A DNA stretch of 64,000 nt, taken from NCBI RefSeq assembly GCF_033807715.1, contig NC_084601.1:20664129-20728128 (forward strand), read 5' to 3'. Below the pieces are notes generated by a model that saw nothing but the letters and a program-made list of their open reading frames with translations, had not been told where the DNA came from and did not search any database. Position numbers and translations under genes: made by a program. This document shows, piece by piece, positions 34,790 to 45,475 of the stretch; position 1 is the stretch's first letter, and each line of letters starts with the position of its first letter. Source of the stretch: Cololabis saira (lineage: Eukaryota > Chordata > Actinopteri > Beloniformes > Belonidae).

Positions 34790-35640
34790 TTCTATGGGCA
34801 GTGGTGATTCTCTTATAAGTACCTGAGTGTTCACCTCAACAATAAACTGGACTGGACTACTAATTCCTCTGCACTCCACAAAAAAGGCCAGAGCAGACTC
34901 TATCTGCTCAGGAGACTGAGGGCTTTTGGTGTGCAGGAGAAACTCCTGAAAACATTTTACGACACTGTGGTGGCATCAGCCATTTTTTATGGAGTGGTCT
35001 GCTGGGGCAGCAACATCACAGCTGCAGACAGAAGGAGGCTGGACAAAACCATCAAAAGGGCCGGCTCTGTCGTGGGCTGCTCTCTGGACACAGTGCAGGT
35101 GGTGGGAGAGAGGAGGATGATGGCTAAGCTTTCATCCATGATGGAGAAGGACTCCCACCCCATGAAGGACACCTTCAGAGCGCTGGAGAGCTCATTCAGC
35201 GACAGGCTCCTTCACCCTAGGTGTGTGAAAGAGCTACAGAAGGTCCTTCCAACCTGCAGCTGTGAGACTACACAACCAGCACTGCTCACAGTAGACCACA
35301 TACAACCTGACAATAAATGTACATAAGGGAAATAAGGTGCAATATCTTTCACTCACTGCAACGTGCAAATATGTAAATATCCATCTGTAAATATCCGTCT
35401 GTTATCTTTTTATATACTAGTATTTCTTATTATTTATATTTCTTCTTATTATTATTGTATACCAGTTTACTGTTTATAGTGTTTATAGTGTGTTATTATT
35501 ATTACTGTGTTATTACTTTTTCTATTGTTGCCTCTTGTTTTTGCACTATCCCCTTTGCTGCTGTAAACTGCAAATTTCCCCTCTGTGGGACTATTAAAGG
35601 TTTATCTTATCTTATCTTATCTTATCTTATATCTTATCTT
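34790..35640 (+). pseudogene. Rex/L2-group LINE, C-terminal RT fragment and tail
   Basis: Translation beginning near 34815 gives YKYLGVHLNNKLDW, then SRLYLLRRLRAFGV, LLKTFYDTVVASAIFYGVVCW and ADRRRLDKTIKRAGSVVG. FSDRLLHPRCVKE lies near the end, and the stop is at about 35324. This is the conserved C-terminal part of a teleost non-LTR retrotransposon ORF2. It is open for at least 131 codons from 34931, so the fragment is fairly young. The 3' UTR ends in ATTAAAGG followed by (TTATC)n repeats at about 35598-35640, a typical self-made tail. It is 5' truncated. Confidence 0.88.
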
Positions 35641-36389
35641 CCACAAACACTCCAGAATTGATCCCCCTTCATGAAATCCATTACATAATATCTGAGGGAA
35701 TCCATCTGCCTGGGATTCTCTACTTCCCTCAACAGCGCAAATAAATAAACCCGGGTAGAAGGAAGAAGTGGAGGATAAGGAAAATGAGCTTCAGTGAAAA
35801 AGGAATCTATAAATAACTTGGGAGGCAAAACTTAAATGATGTGGCCCATTCTGTGTGCGCGGGGACTTCAGTGCACCCCGGCGCCGCCATATGAACGCAT
35901 TAACAAGACAAAACACCATCTAAAGACCCATTCCAAGTTCCTTAGATCAGTGAGGAAGTATTGGCTCCGGTTATTGTGCTCAGTGAGCCACTAACTCTCC
36001 CTCTGCCCATGCCGGCACTCAGTGATCACCACCATGTGTGCACACTGTGGCCCCGAGTGTGATGGGCCTGATTTTCCGTAGATGGGATGATTAATGTGCC
36101 TGCTCTGAGATGCTGAGTGAGATTGATGCTGCCCAGTATCCATTCCACGCCTAATCTTTCATCCTTACAGTAAATATGACACAATGTCCATATGCACGCA
36201 AAAACAGCCTGATTACAAACAGCTTGCAAGCCATCGTTCCTTTTAATGATTACATCCAAAGGCACTCTCTCAGTCTGACGGCTGCTTCCCTTAATGAAAT
36301 TATCCCGTCGCGCTATCTGCCTCCTTTGAGTTGCATGAGGTAAGGAGTTTCCACCGGGGTCACTCAGCCAAGTGGCCCAAGTAAAGGAA
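35641..36389. other. No recognised gene
   Basis: No exon seen. The base composition is more balanced than in neighbouring stretches and may belong with the regulatory candidate that follows. Confidence 0.45.
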
Positions 36390-36580
36390 CTCTAATGCAA
36401 ATGAGATGTAAATTAGGCTAAAATTGAACACTGGTTAATTTGGCCTCCTGACATTGCAAACAGTCGCAGGAGATCCGATGCAAATTACATGCAAATGACA
36501 ACCGATGCTCTTTGTCTCTCTTGGGTAAAGGTAAGGAGCCTATGGGCTCCGGTTCACGTGTGATTTTGTCTATGCAAATA
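36390..36580 (+). promoter_or_regulatory. Cluster of four octamer motifs (candidate enhancer)
   Basis: Four perfect ATGCAAAT octamers on the same strand lie at 36395-36402, 36478-36485, 36489-36496 and 36572-36579. Other AT-rich homeodomain-like motifs (GTAAATTAGG, GGTTAATTTGG) lie between them. POU-domain factors bind this octamer. One such site is expected by chance per ~32 kb on two strands. Function is inferred only. Confidence 0.45.
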
Positions 36581-39500
36581 TTTGACGCATTCAAGTGGAT
36601 CTAAAGAGAAAAAACAGCTACCAGAGAGATGGGTAGAATAGTTCACAACAGGTCACGAGGCTGTCATCGCAACAGCTGAAGCATTATACACCCACACTGC
36701 ACGGCCCGGTGCATGAGAGGAAAAATACAAAACCTCAAACCAGCGAACACGACGCAACCAGACATTACATTCCAACCGCCCCACATTTGCCAAAGCCAGG
36801 ACCCAGCTGTGCGCAATCCAGCCAACCACAACATCATCTGGAGCCGAGCCTCAAAATTCACCCCTTAGATCAAACCCTTCGCTTTAAAGGCCCACATATA
36901 CCGTCAATGTGGCAACATGGCGGGGGTTGTGTTAACACTTGAGAGTGAATCTAAAGCAAACATCTTCTGAGCGGAGGTCAAATCTTTGAACAGACAAGCC
37001 CCTTCATGCCACGTGACTGAAGAAAATTACTTTCCTGCACGCTCAATCCATAGACTGACCTACAGTATGGATTCCTGCCGATCGGAGCAGCTGACTGATC
37101 CCATTGAATCTTCCTCTCGACCGTCTGGTTATGCAGAAAGTAACCGGTCACAGCGTCTACTGTGTAGCCTTTAACATGCCTTTAGCATGACCGCAATGGT
37201 CAAATTGAATTTGAATTGAATTATCCTTGACTGTAAACTGAATCAGAGTTGCTGCAAAAACACAGCCGCAATTTTGGCACCTGAACGATTTCCTTTCACG
37301 TACCCACATAAACAAATGTGTCGTTGCCCTTCCCTTAAAGAAAGAAAAACCCCACAAGGGTCAAATCATTTTCTAGGAGTACCAACTCATTTGTCGGGTC
37401 AGTTTCATTCGTTTGCTTTTTAAATAATTTAGTTGAGCACAGTTCAAACGCAACATCTGATTTTAATGAGTCAGTTTTCAGTAATTACTTTTGCAGTTTC
37501 GACCCATCTCCATAATCGTTGTGGGCTTTTTTTCCTTTAATGGAAGGATACCAACAGATCTGTCCACGTGTGAATGTAGCACTTTGCTTTTACAGTTACA
37601 CCCTGATGGACATCTCGGGGGGAGCGGCTCAGCGTGTAGCCTGGGGACATTTTGACACGCAGCAGGGCTGGAGATTTAACCTCTGACCTCTACCAGCTCG
37701 AATCGCTCTGCCCATCCAACATGTTCACGTTTTTAAGCGGAAACATGTCCTTTATACCGTCAAGCTTACTATATACTACCTGTATCTGTCAAAATATCAA
37801 CACTGATGCTATTTTCTACCTGAACGTGGTAGAAAATAGTTAACCGTTTAAATTATTGTCTCTATATTCTTTAGTCTGTAAAATGTACAAAATAAAAGAA
37901 GCAATGACCAGAGTTTTAAATAACAATCAGCACTAAAATTACCTGCAAACTCTTTAAAATGACCAGTTATTGCTTTATCTTTTGCGCAGGTAAATTTTAT
38001 CTTTGTACAATATATTTTACAGCATTCCCCGATTTCAGTCCTCAAAGTTTTAGACGTGTCCATGCTTCAGCACACCCTGATACAAGTGACTGCCATTAAC
38101 AGACTTGTGCAGACCTCGATGACAAGTTGATTGTGGTTAAATCATTTGAATGGGGTGTGTTGATGCAGGGAAACATCTAAAACACGCAGGGCGGTGGCCC
38201 TCGAGGACCAGAATTAGGGAGTAGTGGCAATAAGTATAGGGGGACATTTTAAAAAAGCATCTAGGTGCTTTGTAAAGTTATATTTCACTACGGGAAAATG
38301 TGTGCCTTTACCTATCTATAAAACTGCATCCGAGACGGGTGCATTGCTCAGAGTTTTCTGGAGATTTACTACTTGACACCTCAAAAATACAACCAAACAT
38401 GCTTCTCTTCCAAAAGCACGTCTGTACTGTAAAGCCCAGAGGTTTCCTCTGAGATATCTAGTCTCCAGTTTCCTCTCCTGCATACCTATAAAGGCATTTG
38501 GAGGTGTGTGCGCAGCTGCTTTCTTTAACATGCCGTCGTCCATTCGTCTCCCCACGTCAGGCTGCAAAGTGCACCAATCTTTGTGATGTACGTTTTACAC
38601 CCAGAGCTGCGGCGGATGAATCAAACTGCTCCCGTGCCGCTTTGTCACTATTCACTTCATTCATAAATCCAAAATGTTGCAAACGCAGCCGGTTGGCTGT
38701 GATGGCGTTGCGTAAAAAGACGCTCCACTCCCAGTGCCAATGAGAAACAAGTAGTACGCTCTCTCTCCCTCTCTCCCATGCGTTCATGCTCCCTCTTTAA
38801 CCCTCTCCCGTTTTTCGTTCTCTCCGTTTGGTTCCCTGCCTAGGTGTCCTACAGCAATAACAGCAGCAGCCTGGGGAACGGCAGCGGAGTATAGTATTGT
38901 GGGTAAAGCGGGCAGCCGGTCACACGTGTCATCCTGCACCATCGGTACAGGATACACTTGACCCAAGTCACTCCTCGACCCCTTCCACTGCTCCAGTCTT
39001 CAGTCTTTGCCCCATGTCGACCTTTAAGCCCAGCTGTCTGCTTATTTCCTCCAGGGCTTCAAAAAGTCCCAGCGTGCCCCACGAGTGTTGAAAATTAAAG
39101 TTCAATGAACAACTGATTGCCTGACTGACAGCTTTATTGACTGATCTGTAACTCTTCTTTTGGGAAAGGAGGGTGCTGACATTAGGCCTGCTTCAATGTG
39201 ACCCAGTTCGATAATCACCTTGTTTTTTGGGGCTTTTTTTTTTCTTTTTATGGTCACGTTTTAGTTGCACAGACGACAGAATGAAAATAAAACGACTGAC
39301 AGAACCACACATGAATCAGTACCAGCAATGATCCACTGACTGTCCGTGAACTCGGAGTGTGCCAGCGTTTGTGGGGAAGTGGGTTGACAGAGTTCAAGGA
39401 GGTTTTTTCCAGGACAACACTGCCACCTATGGCTCTGTCGGGGTATTGCAGGCAGCCAAAAGATTACATCATCATGTTCAGGGCGATGATGTATTTTTCT

Positions 39501-40190
39501 TAGATGCTGTGGCTCAGACAAAGAGAGGAAGGGACGGATGCTGTTGAATTCAGTAAAGACAGGAGAAAAGTTTTAAAAGACAGGACAGAGATGACATGTT
39601 TTTGAGCACATCCAAATACTTTTCATCAGCATTACTTCCAAAAACATGTGGCTTGTAAAATTAGATATATTCAACTGGTTTAACTGAGCCTCATACTTCA
39701 GAACACTGGTTACTAACCAGTATGTTGGCTTTAAGAAACTCCTTATCTGTAAAGCTGTGATGTATTGAATGTAAAAACATTTGAAATGTAAAAAATGTGC
39801 CTTAAGCAATCACAGCACACCAACTTGATGGGATGACTAAATGTCACACCATCAGGTATCTGTCTTTCCCAAATGATGACATGAAACGCACTGAACAGCC
39901 TCATAGGTGTTTAATTTGACAATGATGAGCCTAAAAACACCCCCCCATCAAAAGTTTTTAGGAAGGTTTACTCTTACTGACATCTCCGGCTCCCTGCGGT
40001 TACAACGTGAAACATCCCACACCTCAAGTCATTTCCTCTTGAATTCATAAAAGCAATTTCCCAGCGACACGCGGGCCGCGCTCCACGTGCGGCGGTGCGA
40101 ACGCAGCACAAGCTGCGGGAGCTCACTGCCCCCTGGCGGTGACGGGCAGCACTGCACCGGGACTCCACGGCAGATAGGAGCATCATTATG
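36581..40190. other. No recognised gene
   Basis: About 3.6 kb with no exon or clear repeat that I can name. Confidence 0.45.
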
Positions 40191-40198
40191 ATTGTTCA

Positions 40199-40739
40199 CA
40201 GGGCCGGCCCAAGCCTCCATGGGGAACCTAAGCAAAATGTGATTTTGGGGCCCTCTTTTACAGCCAATAATACTGATTATTGATCATTCACACACCCACT
40301 ATAAACTTATTTCATGTCGAGGGACTTTCCTAACTTGAGGAAACTTTTCACAATTTCCTTGACACCAAAAGTACACTAAAACATGCAAACATATTTTTAT
40401 CTTTCTGTTTTTTCTCCTCTTCATCTTTCATCCTCTTTTCTCCGCTTCTGACGGATAAGTCCGTTTTTGCGACATGGTGGGCCTTCAACCTACTCCTCAG
40501 ATGCGAAGTGCCGTGCGCAATGCACGGTTGAATGAACACATAACCAGTGGAGCTCTGGAGCCGGGAGCCAGTAGTCGATATGCCAGCAGTAGTCTACTCT
40601 AGTCTGTTAACATAATATTGTTTAAGGTATAATATTAATTATTGTGTCTTTGTAAAATAACCTACCTTTGATAATGTATGAATCATCACTCACACATAAA
40701 AAAAATAAATGAGTTCGCTTATGCCTTGGACCGGCTCTG
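40199..40739. mobile_element. hAT-type MITE
   Basis: 541 bp with ends CAGGGCCGGCCCAAGCC and GCCTTGGACCGGCTCTG (imperfect inverted repeats). It is flanked by the 8-bp duplication ATTGTTCA (40191-40198 and 40740-40747). It is AT-rich with no transposase. The CAGNGCCGG start resembles the hAT element at 8071-9167. Confidence 0.92.
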
Positions 40740-40747
40740 ATTGTTCA

Positions 40748-41974
40748 ACAAAAATTAAGCCAAAAAAGGAAGCGGGGTATATAACCACTTACTGCGTCAA
40801 CAGGATTTAAGAATTTAGGAGCAATCATTGCAATCAATCTTCAGTCCAGGAAGGATTACTCCCAAACTACTTGGAGTCAATGAAAAGGCAGTTCCCAATC
40901 TCCCCAGGAGTGGACATCCCAGCAGATGTACCCCAAAATCTAATGGTGCAATACTGAAAACAAACAAACAAAAACTAAAAACAAACACTCAAAACCTACA
41001 TCACAGACCCCCAAAACATCATTGAGTATGTCAAATAAAAAGTTCATAACGGGACAATTAGGAGAAGTCTGAATAAGTATGGTTTATTAAAAAGGTTGCC
41101 AGAAGAAAGCCACTTCTGTCTTTTTTTTAGAAAAAATTCAGCCACTTTCAAGAATAGTGGTGACGGGGTGGAGATTGGGACGTGTTTTACAGTCTGAGTA
41201 GCTTGCAGTAACTGAAATGACCAAGAACATTTCCGTCGAGACCATTCTAGTCCATTTTAAGATGTCAGAATGCAAAAAAGAAGAAAGTGATTTCATCCTT
41301 ATCCATATGTTATATTATCCTATGTGTACTGTTTTAAAATGAACAAAGATGATTTCCCAAATATTGCCTTCAGTTCTAGACTCTTGGCTTTCCACGTGTG
41401 CTCTGATTTTTATATGAACTACATGGCATCTGAGAGGACATTTCCAGGTAGAAGGCGCCATCAGAGGGTGCTGTAGTCACATTAAAGATAGCTGTTCTGA
41501 TGCTGATTCTTCCCTTGTTGAGTGCTGATAAAATACACCCCGACTTTACTTGTACACAGGTTAATTGTCATGTCGACAGTAGAATGGCCTTGATGTTTAC
41601 GGCACTTAACATGTTGCCCCTCTGAAAAAGAAGGTAATCAGTCGGAGGAGGGTACACAGCTCCCTGCGGTTTCATTCAGAGCTGCGTACCTTAAACAGAC
41701 TTCAAAAAGCTGGAAAGGTTGTGGTTCCACTCAGCTGGAAAAATCTCATTCAGTCTGCAAAAATAGTCTTTCTGATGTCAGCGTTGCATTTGATAACAGC
41801 ACTCTTTTACAAAGGCTTACTGGTATCAAAGGGACAGCGCTGGCATGACCAGAGTTTGCCCTTTAAATAGCTAAACTAAATTATAGAACTGGCTTCTTTT
41901 GCCTTCTCAGTTATATTGTATATTGTAACATACAAATATGAAACTACCTGACAATAATGCAATTATTTATATGT
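40748..41974. other. No recognised gene
   Basis: No exon or named repeat seen. Confidence 0.45.
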
Positions 41975-43945
41975 CCTAAAGTTACTCTGATTTGTCTCCA
42001 GCTGGTCCAAAGTGATGCTACGAGGGTTCTTCCCCAATCTGAGACCCGACGGGTTTTCTGTGAAATTTCAGATGGGTTTTTAAATTATTCTCTTCACATA
42101 CAGTATGAGGCCTTTAAGTGCCTCACTCCCTTTAATCTTAGGGAATCTATACATCCATATGGTCCAAATACACCCCCCTCCCACCCCCCAAACTGTGCAG
42201 ATCTTTAGTTATGAGGCTCCTCTCTTGTGACATCAGTGTTTCAGTTTCAGCATCTGTTCCAACTGTTTTTAAGGAAGCTGTGGTGAGACCTCATTAAAAA
42301 CTGTCTAATCTTGAGGCTACAGTCCTCTCCAATCTGTCTTTTTTGTCAAAGGTCTTAGAAAATGTTTTTGCTGACCCAGTTCTTCTCTGTTTCGGAGGAA
42401 AATCGTATCTGAGAAATTCCAGTCAGGATTCAGAACCCGTCGTAGCACTGAATCTGCTCTACTGAAGATCCAAAACGACGTCCTCCTGTCCCTGGATGCT
42501 AATAATCCAGGGCTGCTAGTGAGGCTGGACCTCACTTCAGCATTTGACACAGTTGACCACTCGGTCCTCCTGAAACGTCTGGACCAGCGGGTTTGCCTTG
42601 ATGGTCTTGTGCTGCAGTGGTTCAGATCCTATCTGACCAAGAGGAGTTTCTCCATTATGATTAATGACATCTCCTCATCCTCAACCCCTTTGACGTCTGG
42701 TGTGCCACAGGGATCCATTTTGGGCCCTCTCCTGTTTTCATTATACATGCTGCCATTAGGGTCAGTAATTTCCAGACATAATGTCTCATTTCACCTTTAT
42801 GCAGATGATCTGCAAATCTATCTGCCAAAGTTCATCAAATGCCCTGGAATCCATCCACAGGTGCCTGGACGACATTAAACTCTGGCTGTCTCAAAACGTC
42901 CTCTATACAAGAGTAAAACTGAATGTATTGTATTTGATCCTTCCAAGCCCCCCAGTAGTACAGTTTCCTCATTTATCCCAGGTCTTGATGCCCTCGCCTC
43001 TCATTTCAACCAGGTAGGACAAACAGATCAACTCTGTTGTCAGTGCGACCTTCTGGCAACTTCGACTCCTCACAAAAGTCAAGGCGTTCTCGGGCCGCTG
43101 GTTGGCAGTGGTTAAAGCAAGCGGCCCATGTACTGAGGCTACAGTCCTCCTGTAGCGGTCGCAGGTTCGAGTCCCGGCCTCTGGCCCTTTGCAGCATGTC
43201 GTCCCCATTCTCTCTCTACCCAATTCCTGTTTACACCTTGAATAAAGGAAAAAAATCTTTAAAAAAAAAAAAAGGTCAAGCCGTTCTTGAGCCGTAGTGA
43301 CCTTGAGAAGGCTGTACATGCTTTCATTAGTTCCCGGCTTGATTATCGTAATGCCCTTTACTTTGGTATCAAACTCTACTGCGTAGTTTGCAACTTGTCT
43401 AGAACGTTGCTGCTCGCCTGCTAACAAATACTCAGAAGCACGACCACATCACACCTGTCCTCTATTCTTTACACTGGCTCCCTGTTGAACTTAGAATTCA
43501 TATTAAGCTCTTGTTTGTTTTCAGTGCTATAAATCACCTTGGTCCCTCATATCTGCAATGTTATAAAATTCTGTCAACCCAGCGGGTAAAGGTTGCAGGG
43601 AGGAAGGTGAAAACGTGGGTTGATCGCACTTTTGTAGTATAGCTGGTCCTAACCTCTGGAACACGCTTCCCCTTGAGTTACGGCCCCTCCCTAACCCGCG
43701 TCAATTCAAATCCAAACTAAAGACGCACCTATTCAGATTGGCATTTGGCTTATAATAGCCTTTTTTATTGATGGATTTTATACTTTTGTTTCTTTTCATT
43801 AGTTTTTCTGGAATGTTTTTATCATTCTAAGTCTCTATGTGTTTTATTATTTTTGTAGTCCATGTTTCTATTTGATTATAACTGTAAAGCACTTTGGTCA
43901 ACAGTGGTTGTTTTAAAAGGGCTATACAAATAAAGATTGACTGAT
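41975..43945 (+). pseudogene. L2-like LINE (RT domain to 3' end), interrupted by a SINE
   Basis: After a worn C-terminal scrap (LVQSDATRVL, 41999-42030), a reverse transcriptase begins near 42255 (PTVFKEAVVRPHLKN). The best-kept stretch is 42519-42875, with RLDLTSAFDTVDHSVLLKRL, WFRSYLTKRSFSI, GVPQGSILGPLLFSLYMLPLG and FHLYADDLQIYL, the last being the catalytic YADD box. Frames then shift, and the SINE at 43091-43273 splits the element. The C-terminal part resumes with SRLDYRNAL-like and LYWLPVELRI-like blocks (43335-43510). It ends with GTAAAGCACTTTGG and GGGCTATACAAATAAAG, then an ATTGACTG repeat tail. It is broken by several stops. Confidence 0.88.
43091..43273 (+). mobile_element. tRNA-derived SINE with poly(A) tail
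   Basis: The internal RNA polymerase III promoter is clear: an A-box-like TGGCAGTGGTT (43103-43113) and a perfect B box GGTTCGAGTCC (43164-43174). A unique region follows, then AATAAAGG and an A-rich end at 43249-43273. The flanks AGTCAAGGCGTTCT (43077-43090) and GGTCAAGCCGTTCT (43274-43287) are a slightly diverged target duplication. It sits in the L2-like LINE in the same orientation. Confidence 0.9.
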
Positions 43946-45426
43946 TGACATTAACGCTGCACTGAGTGGTGAAAGACGTAAAAAGATGCATATGCTACCA
44001 CAAAATATACAGTTTACAGGAATTAGCTTGACTGTAATTAAAGATGTAAACCTTATACGGTTATATTTTCTAATTTCATACAAGAAAACTCCAGATTTGA
44101 ACCAGTCTGGTTGGGAATGTGCTCATGAACCCGGATACGTCGTCTTCTACGTTTGACACAATGATAACAAGCTGGGTTACACACATAAATGGCCCTGAGG
44201 GACGACAATCGTGCTGTGAATCACTTCTACCATGAAGTAGTTTTCACAAACAATCTAGTGGTGAACGTTTCCATTCATCACATAGACTAAAATAGCCATC
44301 AACAAAGAAGCCTGGTTTTGGTTAGTCTTATTCTCATTTTTCATTCTTATTTTCAAAGCAAAGATGACACCCACATATGCACCGATCCTCCATCAGCCAC
44401 TTTAATTCAGTCGTTAGGCGACATGAACCTCCTCCTGGCCTGGTTCATGTCTATTGTCATCAGATGCAAATAACAGTTTGAGTTTACAAAAACAGTCTTG
44501 TTGTGCTGCAAATCATTTTCAAGGGCTCTCATAGATGCTCAAGTGAACACCACATGGTTTTAATAGTACAGCCATTCCACTCCAACCGTGGTGACAAACA
44601 GTTCTTCACATTTTCACAGCCTTGAAATACATCAAGTCCTTTGACTGGTAGAGTCTGGAAGGATGATGTTACCGCTCCGTCAGCTGCCGCGGCAACAAAG
44701 CAGTTAGCCTGCAAGCGCAGCAACAGGAGCGTGGAAGCAGCCAACCAATCCCACCTGACATGCATCAACCTGTCTCTGATGTTCTACAATCCAGGACAGA
44801 CCCTGTAGAGGAAAGGCGAGGCACATCTGCATGATTCCAAGCTGAGAGCGCTTCACAGTGTCACAAAGGGAGAATCCCACCGTGATTAATAGCTTACAAG
44901 GCAATTTCCTGCTGGGCTGATACTACTGGGCAGGAGACAGAAACACGACAACAAACAAACAAAAAAACCTAGGATTAATCCATGTAACACAAAACAAGAT
45001 TTACAGATCATCTGAAAACCAGTACAAAAGCATTAAGTTAACTCTCTGGAGGAACTTTAAGCAATAAAAAAAAAAAAAAAAGGAAAAATAATTACTTAAT
45101 TCCAATTACAAAATCTTTCAGCTGTGATGCACCATCTCTCAAGGTTCCTTTGGGATATACGCACAAACATAATCATCAGAATCTCAGCAGACGAAGACAT
45201 TTCTACCACAGAATGACAGAACTGTACAATATAGACCGCTATGTTCATACTTTGGAGAGAAATGATCAAAAAAGGTGTGAAAACTAGATGAAAGGTCCTA
45301 AACAAACAAAATGCACGACAGAAGACATTCACTCCTCCGCGGTCTGCAGGAAAGATGATGATAAATCCCAGTGAGGCCAATGAAAATGTACCTCCAAAAG
45401 AAAGACTTGCGCACACTTTGTCTTTG
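43946..45426. other. No recognised gene
   Basis: No exon seen downstream of the E2F gene. A 17-nt A run lies near 45066-45082. Confidence 0.45.
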
Positions 45427-45432
45427 TTTATT
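45427..45432 (-). terminator. Poly(A) signal of the E2F gene
   Basis: AATAAA on the minus strand, about 45 nt after the stop codon. If used, the 3' UTR is very short. Confidence 0.55.
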
Positions 45433-45475
45433 GCATCTACTCGGCGTCCGGTTTGTGCAGACCTCCGTCGCCTGC

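Noticed and set aside
43091..43180. Possible functional tRNA gene
   Set aside because: A and B boxes are present, but the cloverleaf is poor and an A tail with a target duplication follows, so it is a SINE.
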